37,817 bases of DNA from Bacillota bacterium (lineage in GTDB: Bacteria; Bacillota; Limnochordia; Darwinibacteriales; Darwinibacteriaceae): the NCBI GenBank assembly GCA_012838305.1, contig DUPN01000033.1:1-37817 (forward strand), written 5' to 3'. The notes beneath the pieces are model-generated. The model was not told the DNA's origin, searched no databases, and saw only the letters and a list, made by a program, of their open reading frames with translations. Below are positions 1-9,547 of this stretch, piece by piece. The stretch's first letter is position 1. Every line of letters starts with the position of its first letter. A program made the position numbers and the translations under genes.

Positions 1-158
1 AGCTTCAGGAAGGCACCGAGATGATTATGCCTGGTGACAACACCAATCTGGTGGCGGAGCTGATTACTCCCATCGCCATGGAAGAAGGTCTGCGCTTTGC
101 TGTGCGCGAAGGCGGCCGTACGGTTGGGGCAGGCGTTGTAACGAAAATCCTGGCCTAA
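1..158 (+). CDS. tuf: Elongation factor Tu, C-terminal end (partial)
   Basis: Reading from base 3, this open frame enters from the left edge and stops at TAA 156-158. It encodes the last 51 residues of EF-Tu, the GTPase that delivers aminoacyl-tRNA to the ribosome. The peptide has the family's C-terminal beta-barrel motifs [23 protein letters not shown] and the ending TKILA. tuf lies directly upstream of rpsJ in many bacteria, which fits this context. No intrinsic terminator with a T-run follows, so read-through into the S10 cluster is possible. Confidence 0.97.
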   Translation, partial: LQEGTEMIMPGDNTNLVAELITPIAMEEGLRFAVREGGRTVGAGVVTKILA

Positions 159-191
159 GTTCGGACAGGAAGTAGAGTTAGTTTCGGCCGG

Positions 192-249
192 ATGGGGAAA
201 GCGGTCTGTGCATTTTGAAGAACGGAGCAACCAAGATCGCTTTTCCCAT
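192..249 (+). promoter_or_regulatory. Long hairpin in the tuf-rpsJ intergenic leader
   Basis: Bases 192-203 pair with 238-249 in a 12-bp helix with one G-U wobble, closing a 34-base loop. It sits in the 252-base gap between the tuf stop and the rpsJ start. It is not followed by a T-run, so it does not look like an intrinsic terminator. A smaller 5-bp hairpin (335-339 with 343-347) lies closer to rpsJ. I infer a leader, processing or autoregulatory structure for the ribosomal operon. I saw no convincing promoter in the rest of the gap. Confidence 0.45.
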
Positions 250-410
250 TCGACTGCTTAGATACAGCTAGCGATGACGTAGGAGGTTGCGAGCGCGGTT
301 CATCCGTTGGTGGACGTAAACACTCAACTCGGGGTTCACTGCGTGAAACACCTATGCTCGGGAATTTCTACAGAGTATGTTCGTCAATCGAGCGAAAGGA
401 TGGATTATTC

Positions 411-725
411 TTGGCTAAACAAAAGGTTCGAATCAGGCTAAAAGCGTTTGATCACAAAATCCTGGACAGTTCTGCAGAAAAGATTGTTGATACTGCAAAA
501 CGAACAGGTGCGACGGTTTCGGGTCCCATCCCCTTACCTACTGACAAGAACATTTTTACTGTTTTGCGTTCTGTACACGTCCATAAGGATTCTCGTGAAC
601 AGTTCGAAATGAGAACGCATAAACGTCTCATTGACATTTTGGATCCGAATCCAAAGACAGTGGATGCGTTAATGCGCTTAGATTTACCTGCTGGTGTAGA
701 TATTGAGATAAAGATTCAAGATTAA
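411..725 (+). CDS. rpsJ: 30S ribosomal protein S10
   Basis: This gene encodes a 104-residue S10 (uS10), which sits in the 30S head and also acts as NusE in transcription antitermination. Typical motifs are [18 protein letters not shown] and [11 protein letters not shown]. The frame is open further upstream from 354, but TTG 411 is the best start: AAAGGA lies at 395-400 and the product then begins [10 protein letters not shown] like the family. It is the first gene of the S10-type cluster. Confidence 0.97.
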   Translation: MAKQKVRIRLKAFDHKILDSSAEKIVDTAKRTGATVSGPIPLPTDKNIFTVLRSVHVHKDSREQFEMRTHKRLIDILDPNPKTVDALMRLDLPAGVDIEIKIQD

Positions 726-763
726 TTGGGTACCGGTGGGAGTAATTTTAGGGGGTGCGAAAG

Positions 764-1399
764 ATGGCCAAAGGTATTCTAGGTAAGAAATTGGGAATGA
801 CCCAGATATTCAGTGCAGATGGATTGCTAATCCCCGTAACTGTCATCGAAGCTGGCCCATGTACCGTAGTGCAAAAGAAGACGATGGAAAAGGATCAGTA
901 TCTTGCAGTACAGCTTGGTTTCGGTGATCGGCGGGAAAGACTGTTTAACAAACCGGAAAGAGGGCACTTTGATCAGGCAAAGGTAAAGCCTCGCCGCTAT
1001 CTCAAGGAGATTAGGTTTAATGAAGGCGATGATTTTGCCGATTTGAGTGTCGGTGACTCCGTGGACGTTAGCATTTTCAGCGAAGGGGAAAAAGTCGACG
1101 TTACAGCCACCAGTAAAGGCAAGGGTTTCCAAGGCTCCATTAAGCGTCATAACCAAAGCCGGGGACCAAAAAGTCACGGTTCCCATTACCATCGCGGTGT
1201 AGGTTCTCTGAACGCTGTGGATCCGGCGAGGGTGTTCAAGGGTCGGAAACTACCAGGTCGCATGGGCGGAGAACGTGTTACCACACAGAATTTGGAGATC
1301 GTCAAAGTTGACCAGGATCGAAATCTTCTCTTAGTGAAGGGTTCCGTACCCGGTGTTAAGGGCAGTCTGGTCATAGTTAGAAATGCAGTGAAAGCTTAG
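764..1399 (+). CDS. rplC: 50S ribosomal protein L3
   Basis: This is a 211-residue uL3, an early-assembly 23S rRNA-binding protein near the peptidyl transferase centre. It begins [16 protein letters not shown] and carries the conserved loop motifs [12 protein letters not shown] and [12 protein letters not shown] 755 is also in frame, but the GGGGGTG at 751-757 is better read as the ribosome binding site for ATG 764. It lies between rpsJ and rplD in standard S10 order. Confidence 0.97.
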   Translation: MAKGILGKKLGMTQIFSADGLLIPVTVIEAGPCTVVQKKTMEKDQYLAVQLGFGDRRERLFNKPERGHFDQAKVKPRRYLKEIRFNEGDDFADLSVGDSVDVSIFSEGEKVDVTATSKGKGFQGSIKRHNQSRGPKSHGSHYHRGVGSLNAVDPARVFKGRKLPGRMGGERVTTQNLEIVKVDQDRNLLLVKGSVPGVKGSLVIVRNAVKA

Positions 1400-1427
1400 A
1401 GTTTCGAGAAGAGAGGAGGCTGCAATC

Positions 1428-2048
1428 ATGCCGAAAGTGGCCGTTTTCAATATGGAAGGCAAGCAAGTTGGTGAGCTAGAGCTCAATGATGCCGTTTTTG
1501 GGGTTGAGGTTAATCAGGATCTGATGCACAAGGTTGTCCTCAGCCAATTGGCCAATGCCAGACAAGGCACCGTGGCCACTAAGTCCAGGGGACTTGTTCG
1601 CGGAGGCGGGCGGAAGCCTTGGAGACAAAAGGGTACCGGTCGGGCCCGCCAGGGAAGTACTCGCTCACCCCAGTGGGTTGGCGGCGGAGTGGTCTTTGGA
1701 CCAACACCGCGGGATTTTTCTTACAGACTGCCGAAAAAGGCACGCCGGGCTGCGCTGAAGTCTGCCCTGAGCGCCAAACTTAAAGCGGGCAATATGGTGG
1801 TCTTGGACCAGCTGCAAGTGGATGAACCGAAGACCAGAGTCATGGCCAATATGTTCCAGGCTCTTGATGTGCAAAAGCCCCTGGTGGTTACAGCAGACTG
1901 GGACAGGAATGTGGAGCTCTCTGCCCGGAACATTCCCGGAGCAGTGGTGGCTAAGTCCATGGGTCTAAATGTGTATGACATCCTAAACAGCCAAAAACTG
2001 GTTATCACGAAGGATGCAGTGACGATGTTGGAGGAGGTGCTTGCATAA
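1428..2048 (+). CDS. rplD: 50S ribosomal protein L4
   Basis: This is a 206-residue uL4, which lines the peptide exit tunnel with its extended loop. The loop motif [18 protein letters not shown] is present, followed by SPQWVGGG and [24 protein letters not shown] stands just upstream of ATG 1428. Its TAA stop overlaps the rplW ATG by one base, which indicates translational coupling. In E. coli L4 represses its own operon. Whether it does so here through the upstream hairpin is not known. Confidence 0.97.
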   Translation: MPKVAVFNMEGKQVGELELNDAVFGVEVNQDLMHKVVLSQLANARQGTVATKSRGLVRGGGRKPWRQKGTGRARQGSTRSPQWVGGGVVFGPTPRDFSYRLPKKARRAALKSALSAKLKAGNMVVLDQLQVDEPKTRVMANMFQALDVQKPLVVTADWDRNVELSARNIPGAVVAKSMGLNVYDILNSQKLVITKDAVTMLEEVLA

Positions 2049-2332
2049 TGGAAGCGCGAGACATTATCAAACGACCAATTGTAACCGAAAAAAGCACCGA
2101 CTTATTGAGTGAGAACAAGTATACGTTTGAAGTGGATTTACGAGCTACCAAACTGCAGGTCAAGGCTGCGGTGGAAGAGATCTTTAATGTCAAGGTTCAG
2201 AGTGTGAACACGTCTCGAGTGAAGGGTAAGCTGCGCAGGATGGGACGCCATGAGGGATACACATCCGAATGGAAAAAAGCTGTGGTGACCCTGCAACCAG
2301 GCCATAGCATCGAGGTATTTGGAGGATTTTAA
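2048..2332 (+). CDS. rplW: 50S ribosomal protein L23
   Basis: This is a 94-residue uL23, which forms the tunnel-exit docking site for trigger factor and SRP. Family motifs include the N-terminal [24 protein letters not shown] and VNTSRVKGK. Its start overlaps the rplD stop by one base. Length is normal for bacteria. Confidence 0.97.
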   Translation: MEARDIIKRPIVTEKSTDLLSENKYTFEVDLRATKLQVKAAVEEIFNVKVQSVNTSRVKGKLRRMGRHEGYTSEWKKAVVTLQPGHSIEVFGGF

Positions 2333-2347
2333 GGAGGGACGGAAACA

Positions 2348-3175
2348 ATGGCAATTAAGAAGTACAAACCGACCACTCCAGGGCGTCGCAACATGACCGG
2401 TTACACCTTTGAGGAGATTACCAAGAAAGAACCGGAGAAATCACTCGTAGTTTCTCTAAAGTCAACCGGTGGACGTAATGCTGGGGGTCGCATTACTGCC
2501 CGTCACCGCGGTGGCGGTCACAAGCGCAAGTATCGTATTATTGATTTTAAGCGGAACAAAGATGGGGTTCCAGCCAAAGTGGCTGCCATCGAGTATGATC
2601 CAAATCGGTCCGCAAGAATTGCTTTGCTGCACTATTTGGACGGAGAAAAACGTTATATCTTGGCCCCTGTGGGGCTGAGCGTGGGCGATATGGTTGAATC
2701 GGGTCCAGATGCTGACATTAAGCCTGGTAACGCTCTGCCGATTGCCAACATCCCTGTGGGCAGCGTGATTCACAATATCGAAATTCAGCCAGGCAAAGGT
2801 GCACAGCTGGTACGCTCCGCTGGTGTAGAGGCCCAATTGATGGCCAAGGAAGGTGCCTATGGAACCATCCGCCTGCCGTCAGGGGAGTTTCGCATGGTGC
2901 TCCAAAGCTGCAGAGCCACAATCGGTCAGGTTGGAAACGTAGAGCACGAGAATATGGTTGTGGGTAAGGCCGGTCGTTCTAGATATCTAGGCAAACGCCC
3001 CCATGTTCGCGGTGTAGCCATGAATCCCGTTGATCACCCCCATGGCGGTGGCGAGGGCAAGGCTCCTATCGGACGTCCTGGACCAGTTACTCCTTGGGGT
3101 AAGTCTGCGCTGGGATCACGGACTCGTAAGAAGAAGGCAAGCGACCGTCTGATCATTCGACGTCGTAAGAAGTAA
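2348..3175 (+). CDS. rplB: 50S ribosomal protein L2
   Basis: This is a 275-residue uL2, which is needed for subunit association and for the peptidyl transferase region. Hallmarks are [20 protein letters not shown] near the N-terminus and [19 protein letters not shown] near the C-terminus, including the conserved functional His. The AAGGAGGG site ahead of ATG 2348 is strong. Length matches the bacterial family. Confidence 0.98.
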   Translation: MAIKKYKPTTPGRRNMTGYTFEEITKKEPEKSLVVSLKSTGGRNAGGRITARHRGGGHKRKYRIIDFKRNKDGVPAKVAAIEYDPNRSARIALLHYLDGEKRYILAPVGLSVGDMVESGPDADIKPGNALPIANIPVGSVIHNIEIQPGKGAQLVRSAGVEAQLMAKEGAYGTIRLPSGEFRMVLQSCRATIGQVGNVEHENMVVGKAGRSRYLGKRPHVRGVAMNPVDHPHGGGEGKAPIGRPGPVTPWGKSALGSRTRKKKASDRLIIRRRKK

Positions 3176-3203
3176 CGAAGATTCTCTACGGGGAGGTGTA
3201 GGA

Positions 3204-3479
3204 ATGAGTAGATCATTGAAAAAAGGTCCCTTCGCTGATGCTCATATTTTGAATAAGGTCAGGGAAATGAATGATAAGGGCGAGAAGCGGGTTGTGAAGA
3301 CATGGTCGCGGCGCTCCACAATCTTCCCGGACATGGTTGGTCATACCATCGCAGTTCACGATGGACGAAAACATGTTCCGGTATATATTACAGAGGAAAT
3401 GGTCGGTCACAAGCTGGGTGAGTTTGCTCCAACTCGGACGTTCCGGGGGCATGCCGGCGAAAGATCATCGGGCCGATAA
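3204..3479 (+). CDS. rpsS: 30S ribosomal protein S19
   Basis: This is a 91-residue uS19 of the 30S head, close to the A-site and S13. It begins [10 protein letters not shown] and contains [36 protein letters not shown] and APTRTFRGH, all typical. GGGGAGGTG precedes ATG 3204. It sits in its normal place between rplB and rplV. Confidence 0.98.
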   Translation: MSRSLKKGPFADAHILNKVREMNDKGEKRVVKTWSRRSTIFPDMVGHTIAVHDGRKHVPVYITEEMVGHKLGEFAPTRTFRGHAGERSSGR

Positions 3480-3499
3480 GCAGAACGGGGTGAGAAATG

Positions 3500-3838
3500 A
3501 TGGAAGCGAGAGCAGTTGCTAGACATATTAGAATTTCACCACGCAAAGCGCGCCAAGTAATTGACTTGATTCGTGGCAAGGATGTGGATGAGGCATTGGC
3601 CATCCTTCGGTTTACACCAAAGGGAGGATCTCCTGCAATTGAAAAAGTTGTGCGGAGCGCTGTGGCGAACGCAGAGAACAACTTTGATATGGATGTGGAC
3701 TCCTTATTCGTGGCTGAGTGCTATGTCGATCAAGGTCCAACTCTGAAGAGGATTCGGCCAAGAGCTAGAGGCATGGCAAATCGCATCCGCAAACGCACAA
3801 GTCATATTACTGTGATTTTGCGGGAAAGGGAGGAATAA
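3500..3838 (+). CDS. rplV: 50S ribosomal protein L22
   Basis: This is a 112-residue uL22, which has a beta-hairpin reaching into the exit tunnel near the macrolide site. Motifs include [17 protein letters not shown] and the C-terminal [18 protein letters not shown]. Two ATG codons stand in tandem (3497 and 3500). The second gives better spacing from the GGGGTG at 3487-3492 and matches the usual N-terminus, but the first cannot be excluded. Confidence 0.96.
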   Translation: MEARAVARHIRISPRKARQVIDLIRGKDVDEALAILRFTPKGGSPAIEKVVRSAVANAENNFDMDVDSLFVAECYVDQGPTLKRIRPRARGMANRIRKRTSHITVILREREE

Positions 3839-3842
3839 GTGC

Positions 3843-4508
3843 GTGGGTCAAAAAGTACACCCGGTAGGGTTTAGACTTGGTGTTGTAAAAGACTGGGACA
3901 GCAAGTGGTACGCTAACAAGCTCAACTACGCGGATCTGTTACACGAAGACCTTGAGTTGAAAAAACTGATCAAAGAACGGTTTTTTCAGGCAGGTGTTTC
4001 CAAGGTCGAGATTGAACGGGCTGCCAATCGCGGTAAAGTAACGATCCACACCGGTCGGCCAGGCATGGTTATCGGTCGCGGTGGTGCAGAGGTTGATAAG
4101 CTTCGTAAGGATTTAGAGACCATGACAGGTCGCCAGATTCAGGTGAACATTGTGGAGGTAAAGACTCCAGAGACAAATGCCCAATTGGTGGCCGAGAGCA
4201 TTGCCTTTGCCTTGGAAAGAAGAATCTCTTTCCGCAGAGCGATGCGTCAAGCGCAGCAGCGCGCCATTCGCCTGGGGGCCCAAGGAATTAAAGTGGCCGT
4301 ATCCGGTCGTCTAGGCGGTGCGGAAATTGCTCGTACAGAGTGGAATCCAGAAGGATCCATTCCCCTGCATACACTGAGGGCGGATATTGATTATGGTTTC
4401 GCGGAAGCGAACACAACATTTGGGAAGATTGGGGTTAAGGTCTGGGTCTACCATGGTGAGATCCTGCCTGAAACGGCGGCCCAGAATAAGGCTAAAGGGG
4501 GCAAGTAG
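3843..4508 (+). CDS. rpsC: 30S ribosomal protein S3
   Basis: This is a 221-residue uS3, at the mRNA entry tunnel and part of the ribosomal helicase activity. It begins [13 protein letters not shown] and has a KH-domain GXXG loop in the motif GMVIGRGG. It also carries [20 protein letters not shown] and [10 protein letters not shown]. The start is GTG 3843, preceded by AAAGGAGG. It is followed two bases later by rplP, which indicates coupling. Confidence 0.98.
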   Translation: MGQKVHPVGFRLGVVKDWDSKWYANKLNYADLLHEDLELKKLIKERFFQAGVSKVEIERAANRGKVTIHTGRPGMVIGRGGAEVDKLRKDLETMTGRQIQVNIVEVKTPETNAQLVAESIAFALERRISFRRAMRQAQQRAIRLGAQGIKVAVSGRLGGAEIARTEWNPEGSIPLHTLRADIDYGFAEANTTFGKIGVKVWVYHGEILPETAAQNKAKGGK

Positions 4509-4510
4509 GG

Positions 4511-4945
4511 ATGCTTATTCCGAAGAGAGTAAAGTATCGAAGAGTCCACCGCGGTCGCATGACCGGTAAGGCTCAGAGAGGCTCTGAAGTTTCTTTCGGC
4601 GAATTCGGTCTCCAAGCATTGGAACCAGGGTGGATCAAGAATACGCAAATTGAAGCAGCCCGTATTGCCATGACCCGTCATATTAAGCGGGGTGGGAAGG
4701 TTTGGATTCGGATATTCCCCGACAAGCCTGTAACCCAAAAACCAGCTGAAACTCGGATGGGTTCCGGTAAAGGTGCTCCAGAGTACTGGGTAGCAGTGGT
4801 AAAACCAGGGCGAATCATGTTCGAGATTGGCGGTGTACCAGAGGAGTTGGCTCGCGAGGCGATGCGCTTAGCTGCCCATAAACTGCCGATTCGGTGCAAG
4901 TTTGTATCTCGGGCTGTGGCAGGTGGTGACGCAAATGAAGGCTAA
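4511..4945 (+). CDS. rplP: 50S ribosomal protein L16
   Basis: This is a 144-residue uL16, a late-assembly protein near the A-site tRNA elbow. It shows [23 protein letters not shown]-like [16 protein letters not shown], the ETRMGSGKG loop and [12 protein letters not shown]. Its last codons overlap the rpmC start by 11 bases, so the two are probably translationally coupled. Confidence 0.98.
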   Translation: MLIPKRVKYRRVHRGRMTGKAQRGSEVSFGEFGLQALEPGWIKNTQIEAARIAMTRHIKRGGKVWIRIFPDKPVTQKPAETRMGSGKGAPEYWVAVVKPGRIMFEIGGVPEELAREAMRLAAHKLPIRCKFVSRAVAGGDANEG

Positions 4946-5138
4946 AGAGGTTCGTGATCTTTCTGCGAATGAGCTAGAAGTGAGACTTGATGAGTTAAAG
5001 GAGGAACTCTTTAACCTCAGGTTTCAGTTGGCAACTGGTCAATTAGACAATCCCATGCGGATCAGTGCTGTGCGCAAGAATATTGCACGGGTGAAGACTG
5101 TCATGCGCGAACGGGAATTGAATATTGAACGAGCTTAA
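4935..5138 (+). CDS. rpmC: 50S ribosomal protein L29
   Basis: This is a 67-residue uL29, a two-helix protein near the tunnel exit beside L23. It begins [14 protein letters not shown] and contains [21 protein letters not shown] and the IARVKTV helix. The frame is open upstream to 4902, but ATG 4935 matches the family and has GGTGGTGAC before it. It overlaps the end of rplP by 11 bases. Confidence 0.97.
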   Translation: MKAKEVRDLSANELEVRLDELKEELFNLRFQLATGQLDNPMRISAVRKNIARVKTVMRERELNIERA

Positions 5139-5172
5139 GGTCTCCTATAGATCCGAGAAGGGAGGAGCACAG

Positions 5173-5433
5173 GTGGACAAGGAAAGAAACATGAGGCGGA
5201 CTCGAGTCGGGGTCGTCGTCAGTGATAAAATGGATAAGACCGCAGTTGTGTCCGTTGAGCAGACCATCAGCCATCCACTATATGGTAAGACAATGCGGAG
5301 AAACGCTAAATTCAAGGCACATGACGAAGCTAACGAGTGCGGCGTTGGGGATAGAGTACGGATTATGCAGACTCGGCCCCTGAGTAAACAAAAACGCTGG
5401 CGGGTAGTGGAAATCATTGAAAAGGCCCGTTAG
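5173..5433 (+). CDS. rpsQ: 30S ribosomal protein S17
   Basis: This is an 86-residue uS17, an OB-fold primary 16S rRNA-binding protein. Motifs include [22 protein letters not shown] and [20 protein letters not shown]. The frame is open from 5125, but GTG 5173 follows GGGAGGAG with good spacing and gives a normal-length product. It lies in standard order between rpmC and rplN. Confidence 0.97.
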   Translation: MDKERNMRRTRVGVVVSDKMDKTAVVSVEQTISHPLYGKTMRRNAKFKAHDEANECGVGDRVRIMQTRPLSKQKRWRVVEIIEKAR

Positions 5434-5466
5434 TTACAGAATATAGCAAGGGAAGGAGGAGCTATG

Positions 5467-5835
5467 ATGATCCAGCAAGAGAGTCGTTTGAAATGCGCTG
5501 ACAACACTGGTGCCAGAGAGATCCTGTGCATTCGTGTGCTTGGCGGTTCAGGACGACGTTATGCTCGTGTCGGTGATGTGATCATTGCTTCCGTTAAACA
5601 CGCGACTCCTGGTGGCGTTGTTAAGAAGGGCGAGATTGTGAAGGCTGTAATCGTTAGAACTAAGAAGCAATATGGCCGCAAGGATGGTTCATATATTCGT
5701 TTTGATGAAAATGCAGCAGTAATTATAAACGACCAGAACAATCCGAGAGGGACTCGTATTTTTGGGCCTGTGGCCAGAGAATTGCGGGAAAAAGATTTCA
5801 TGAAGATCGTCTCTCTGGCTCCTGAGGTTCTCTAG
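5467..5835 (+). CDS. rplN: 50S ribosomal protein L14
   Basis: This is a 122-residue uL14, which forms an intersubunit bridge and binds RsfS. It begins [19 protein letters not shown] and carries [18 protein letters not shown] and [14 protein letters not shown]. There are tandem ATGs at 5464 and 5467. The second gives the family length of 122 and about 7 bases from AAGGAGG at 5453-5459. Confidence 0.97.
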   Translation: MIQQESRLKCADNTGAREILCIRVLGGSGRRYARVGDVIIASVKHATPGGVVKKGEIVKAVIVRTKKQYGRKDGSYIRFDENAAVIINDQNNPRGTRIFGPVARELREKDFMKIVSLAPEVL

Positions 5836-5853
5836 TAGAAAGGAGGATGGGGA

Positions 5854-6174
5854 ATGGCAAAAGTTCATGTTAAGCGTGGAGATACAGTGGCCATACTTTC
5901 CGGTGACAGCAGTGGTAAGAGAGGAAAAGTGCTAGAGGTTCACCCTAAGTCGGGCAAGGTTATCGTGGAAGGGGTCCATATCCAAAAGAAGCACACCAAG
6001 CCTACTCAAACGAATCCTCAAGGAGGAATTATTGAGGCACCGGGACCCATCGATGCGTCGAATGTTGCCGTGGTTTGCCCGAAATGCAAAAAACCTACTA
6101 GGGTTCGTCGCCAACGGCAGGCAAATGGTGAGTTAGAACGTCAGTGCAAACAATGTGGTAAAGCCATTGATTAG
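5854..6174 (+). CDS. rplX: 50S ribosomal protein L24 with zinc-ribbon cysteines
   Basis: This is a 106-residue uL24, an assembly initiator on 23S rRNA. The N-terminal KOW region reads [20 protein letters not shown]. The C-terminal part holds two CXXC pairs (CPKC and CKQC) that would form a zinc knuckle, as in many Firmicutes L24 proteins. AAGGAGG precedes ATG 5854. An unusually long 101-base gap separates it from rplE. Confidence 0.97.
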   Translation: MAKVHVKRGDTVAILSGDSSGKRGKVLEVHPKSGKVIVEGVHIQKKHTKPTQTNPQGGIIEAPGPIDASNVAVVCPKCKKPTRVRRQRQANGELERQCKQCGKAID

Positions 6175-6180
6175 TGTTGA

Positions 6181-6235
6181 CTGCTGCTGCCAGTGATTGG
6201 TGCAGCGCAGGAAACTTGGAGCTTGACCAAGTCAA
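6181..6235 (+). promoter_or_regulatory. Hairpins in the rplX-rplE spacer; possible S8 control site
   Basis: The 101-base spacer before rplE holds two hairpins. In the first, CTGC and GCTGC (6181-6190, with one unpaired T at 6185) pair with GCAGC and GCAG (6202-6210). In the second, TTGAC (6223-6227) pairs with GTCAA (6231-6235) over a CAA loop. In E. coli, S8 represses the spc operon by binding mRNA at the start of rplE. The position here is the same, so an S8-type site is an inference worth testing. Confidence 0.35.
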
Positions 6236-6275
6236 ACAGCGATGATGTGTTTGTTTGAGAAGGGGGGAGTAGTGC

Positions 6276-6815
6276 TTGGCACGGTTTAAGGAAAAATACC
6301 AAACCCAAGTGGTACCAGCCATGATTGAACGGTTCGGTTACAAGAATGTCATGGAGGTACCCAGGTTCGATAAAGTGGTTCTTAATATTGGCGTGGGCGA
6401 AGCGGTGCAAGATCCTAAGGCGCTTGAGGCGGCCGCACGGGACCTGGAGACCATCTCGGGGCAAAAACCTGTGATCACCCATGCGAAAAAGTCCGTAGCG
6501 GCATTTAAACTTCGTGAGGGAATGGCCATCGGGTGCAAAGTAACCCTGCGTGGTGATCGGATGTATGAGTTCCTCGATCGGCTCATTAGCGTTAGCCTTC
6601 CGCGGATTCGTGACTTTCGGGGTGTTTCGGAAAAGTCCTTCGACGGACGCGGCAACTATAGTATCGGTTTGCGGGAACAGTTAGTGTTTCCCGAGATCGA
6701 CTATGACAAGATCGACAAGGTCAGAGGACTGATGGTCGTAATCGGTACCACCGCCAAGACGGACGAAGAAGCGTATGAACTCTTGAAGCTGATGGGTATG
6801 CCATTTAGAAGCTGA
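6276..6815 (+). CDS. rplE: 50S ribosomal protein L5
   Basis: This is a 179-residue uL5, which binds 5S rRNA and contacts P-site tRNA. Motifs include [35 protein letters not shown] and [18 protein letters not shown]. The start is TTG 6276, preceded by GAAGGGGGGAG. GTG 6272 is out of frame. Length is typical. Confidence 0.97.
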   Translation: MARFKEKYQTQVVPAMIERFGYKNVMEVPRFDKVVLNIGVGEAVQDPKALEAAARDLETISGQKPVITHAKKSVAAFKLREGMAIGCKVTLRGDRMYEFLDRLISVSLPRIRDFRGVSEKSFDGRGNYSIGLREQLVFPEIDYDKIDKVRGLMVVIGTTAKTDEEAYELLKLMGMPFRS

Positions 6816-6828
6816 AAGGAGAGATAGT

Positions 6829-7014
6829 GTGGCGAAAAAATCGATGATCGTTAAGGCGCAGCGTCCAGCGAAGTTTAAAGTGCGTCAAGTGAATCGTTGT
6901 AGAATTTGCGGTCGTCCCCGTGGATACATGCGCCGTTTTCAGATGTGCCGTGTATGCTTCCGGAAGTATGCTAATGAAGGGCAGATTCCCGGAGTAACCA
7001 AATCCAGTTGGTAG
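6829..7014 (+). CDS. rpsZ: 30S ribosomal protein S14, zinc type
   Basis: This is a 61-residue uS14 of the short, zinc-binding type Z. Four cysteines in two CXXC pairs (CRIC and CRVC) would hold one zinc. Other motifs are RPRGYMRRF and the C-terminal GVTKSSW. The start is GTG 6829 after AAAGGAGAG. The gene is called rpsN or rpsZ in different genomes. A zinc-free paralogue elsewhere cannot be judged from this window. Confidence 0.97.
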   Translation: MAKKSMIVKAQRPAKFKVRQVNRCRICGRPRGYMRRFQMCRVCFRKYANEGQIPGVTKSSW

Positions 7015-7037
7015 GGGTCGGAAAGGAGGTTTCCTGA

Positions 7038-7436
7038 ATGGTAATGACAGATCCAATTGCGGATATGCTCACACGGATTCGGAATGCAAGTTCCGTGAAG
7101 CACGAGTCGGTTGATATTCCCCGTTCCAAGCTTAAGGAAGAGTTAGCGCGGATCCTTAAGGACGAGGGGTTCATTCGAGAGTATAAAGTGGTGGAAGATG
7201 ATAAACAAGGCATGATCCGGGTCTATCTGAAGTATGACGCCAACAAAGGGCAGGTGCTCAAGGGCATTAAGCGCATCAGCAAACCAGGTTTGCGGGTCTA
7301 TGCGAACAAGGACGAAGTGCCCAGGGTGTTAGGCGGCCTAGGTGTAGCCATATTATCCACTTCACAAGGAATCATGACAGACCGTTTAGCTCGGAAAGAG
7401 GGCATCGGCGGCGAAGTAATCTGCTATGTGTGGTAA
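7038..7436 (+). CDS. rpsH: 30S ribosomal protein S8
   Basis: This is a 132-residue uS8, a primary binder of 16S helix 21 and the known autoregulator of the E. coli spc operon. Motifs include [36 protein letters not shown] and [25 protein letters not shown] stands 8 bases before ATG 7038. ATG 7044 is a less likely start. Confidence 0.97.
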   Translation: MVMTDPIADMLTRIRNASSVKHESVDIPRSKLKEELARILKDEGFIREYKVVEDDKQGMIRVYLKYDANKGQVLKGIKRISKPGLRVYANKDEVPRVLGGLGVAILSTSQGIMTDRLARKEGIGGEVICYVW

Positions 7437-7449
7437 GGGAGGGAAGTAA

Positions 7450-7989
7450 ATGTCCAGAATAGGAAGAGCTCCAATTGAGATTCCCTCTGGTGTTGAGGTC
7501 AAAATCAACGGCAATGTGATCGACGTTAAGGGACCAAAGGGACAGCTCACTCGAGAGTTCCATCCTGCGATGCAGGTTGAACTGACAGGCAGCACCATTT
7601 TGGTGACTAGGCCCAGTGATGAAAAGGAACACCGTTCCCTCCACGGACTGACTCGTACATTGATTGCGAACATGGTTCATGGGGTAACGGAAGGATTTAC
7701 TCGTAATCTAGAAATCGTCGGGGTAGGATACAGAGCGGCTAAGCAAGGTAGGAAGCTGGTCTTGTCCCTGGGGTATTCCCATCCCGTTGAAGTAGACCCA
7801 GCTCCAGGCATTGAAATTGAGGTGCCCACACCGACGAGAATTTCTGTCACCGGTATTGACAAAGAGCTCGTGGGTCAAACAGCTGCTAATATCCGCGACT
7901 TCAGAAGACCCGAACCATACTTGGGTAAAGGTATTCGGTATGAAGGCGAAAGAGTGCGTAGAAAAGCAGGTAAAGCAGGTAAAGCTTAG
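7450..7989 (+). CDS. rplF: 50S ribosomal protein L6
   Basis: This is a 179-residue uL6 with the two repeated domains of the family, located at the factor-binding side of the 50S subunit. Motifs include [37 protein letters not shown] and the C-terminal [28 protein letters not shown] precedes ATG 7450. Confidence 0.98.
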   Translation: MSRIGRAPIEIPSGVEVKINGNVIDVKGPKGQLTREFHPAMQVELTGSTILVTRPSDEKEHRSLHGLTRTLIANMVHGVTEGFTRNLEIVGVGYRAAKQGRKLVLSLGYSHPVEVDPAPGIEIEVPTPTRISVTGIDKELVGQTAANIRDFRRPEPYLGKGIRYEGERVRRKAGKAGKA

Positions 7990-8000
7990 AAGGAGGGTGA

Positions 8001-8369
8001 ATGATGGCCAAATTCAGTCGGCGTGAAGCAAGGGAGCGTAGACACAAGCGTCTCAGGCAGCATGTGGTGGGAACCGCAGAGCGCCCCAGACTCAATGTTT
8101 ACCGCAGCCTGCATCACATTCACGCCCAAATCATTGATGATAGCGTTGGACACACCTTGGTTTCTGCATCCTCTGTGGAACCTGAACTGCGTGCGAAGTT
8201 AGGATCAACAGGGAATCAAGAAGCGGCCAAAGAAGTTGGGCTAGTCCTAGCACAAAGGGCAAAGGAACGTGGCATTGGTAAAGTTGTTTTTGATCGCGGC
8301 GGCTACATTTATCACGGAAGAATCGCCTCTTTAGCAGATGGCGCCCGTGAAGGTGGCCTGGAATTCTAG
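8001..8369 (+). CDS. rplR: 50S ribosomal protein L18
   Basis: This is a 122-residue uL18, which binds 5S rRNA together with L5. Motifs include [23 protein letters not shown] cut to its core [18 protein letters not shown] and [12 protein letters not shown]. Tandem ATGs stand at 8001 and 8004 after AAGGAGGGTG, and either may be used. Confidence 0.97.
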   Translation: MMAKFSRREARERRHKRLRQHVVGTAERPRLNVYRSLHHIHAQIIDDSVGHTLVSASSVEPELRAKLGSTGNQEAAKEVGLVLAQRAKERGIGKVVFDRGGYIYHGRIASLADGAREGGLEF

Positions 8370-8390
8370 GTGCAAGGGAGGGAAACGAAC

Positions 8391-8894
8391 TTGTCGAAAC
8401 GAAATGAAACTAGTGGCGTAGAGCTACAGGAACGCTTAGTCAACATCAATCCTGTCTCCAAAACCGTTAAGGGCGGGCGGACCCGTTCCTTTAGCGCCTT
8501 GGTTGTTGTGGGAGATGGCAATGGCCAGGTAGGTATGGGTCTGGGCAAGGCCAAAGAGGTGCCTGAGGCTATTCGCAAGGCAACGGAAGAAGCGAAGAAG
8601 AACATGATCGCGGTACCGATGGTGGGAACCACCATTCCCCATGCTGTTACAGAAACCTATGGGGGAGCTAGAGTGCTTCTGAAACCGGCTTCTGAAGGTA
8701 CTGGAGTTATTGCCGGCGGGCCGGTGCGTGCCGTTTTGGAGTCAGCTGGTGTGCGAGATGTATTGACGAAGTCTTTAGGCTCCGCCAATCCCATTAACGT
8801 TGTGCGAGCAACACTTAAAGGGCTCAGCAGCCTAAGAACTGTGGAAGATGTGGCCCGACTTCGCGGGAAAACTCCCGGAGAGATCTTAGGTTAG
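8391..8894 (+). CDS. rpsE: 30S ribosomal protein S5
   Basis: This is a 167-residue uS5, important for decoding fidelity and mRNA unwinding. Motifs include [28 protein letters not shown]-type [17 protein letters not shown], and GAGVIAGG-like [18 protein letters not shown] 8370 is in frame but lies before the AGGGAGGG site at 8375-8382. TTG 8391, with normal spacing, gives the family length. Confidence 0.96.
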   Translation: MSKRNETSGVELQERLVNINPVSKTVKGGRTRSFSALVVVGDGNGQVGMGLGKAKEVPEAIRKATEEAKKNMIAVPMVGTTIPHAVTETYGGARVLLKPASEGTGVIAGGPVRAVLESAGVRDVLTKSLGSANPINVVRATLKGLSSLRTVEDVARLRGKTPGEILG

Positions 8895-8906
8895 GGGGCG
8901 AATGTT

Positions 8907-9089
8907 GTGGCAAAGTTGAAAGTAACGTACAAGAAGAGCGTTATTGGTTATTCTCAAGATCAAAAAGACACAGTGGCAGCCCTGGGTTTGAAGAAGCTTG
9001 GCATGTCCATTGTCCATGACGATAACCCGGCAATCAGGGGTATGATCCATAAGGTTAGACATTTAGTTGAAGTGGAAGAACTAGACTAG
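8907..9089 (+). CDS. rpmD: 50S ribosomal protein L30
   Basis: This is a 60-residue uL30. It shows [33 protein letters not shown] and the C-terminal [14 protein letters not shown], all characteristic. The start is GTG 8907 with GGGGGCG before it. Order rpsE-rpmD-rplO is standard. Confidence 0.97.
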   Translation: MAKLKVTYKKSVIGYSQDQKDTVAALGLKKLGMSIVHDDNPAIRGMIHKVRHLVEVEELD

Positions 9090-9106
9090 TACGAGGGGGT
9101 GTAAGT

Positions 9107-9547
9107 GTGCGGATTCACGAACTTAAGCCCGCAGAAGGCAGCACGCACAAAAGGAAGAGGGTTGGGCGCGGCATCGCCTCTGGCTGGGGCAAGACCTCTG
9201 GTAGGGGTCATAAAGGCCAAGGCCAGCGATCCGGTGGCGGCAAAGGTCGCTATTTCGAAGGAGGCCAGACTCCACTGGTCAGACGCCTGCCGAAGCGGGG
9301 ATTTACCAATGTTTTTCAGAAAGTCTATGCGGAAGTCAAGTTAAATGACCTGAATCGGTTCGCACCGGGTACAGTGATCACTCCCGAGCTCTTGATTGAA
9401 TCTGGGCTTGTGAAGAAAGTGAACGATGGGATTCGTGTTCTCGGTAATGGCGAGATTGATCGTGCGTTAACCGTACAGGCACATAGTTTCACAAAATCGG
9501 CAGCAGCCAAAATCGAAAAGGCTGGCGGCACAGTTGAGGTGATCTAG
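9107..9547 (+). CDS. rplO: 50S ribosomal protein L15
   Basis: This is a 146-residue uL15. It has the glycine-rich [20 protein letters not shown] core, the GFEGGQ-like [18 protein letters not shown] motif and a C-terminal [12 protein letters not shown]. The start is GTG 9107 after GAGGGGGTG. Its TAG stop directly abuts the TTG start of secY with no spacer. Confidence 0.97.
   Translation: MRIHELKPAEGSTHKRKRVGRGIASGWGKTSGRGHKGQGQRSGGGKGRYFEGGQTPLVRRLPKRGFTNVFQKVYAEVKLNDLNRFAPGTVITPELLIESGLVKKVNDGIRVLGNGEIDRALTVQAHSFTKSAAAKIEKAGGTVEVI

Noticed and set aside
192-249. The hairpin as an intrinsic terminator of tuf
   Set aside because: No T-run follows the helix (ATTCGACTGC comes next).
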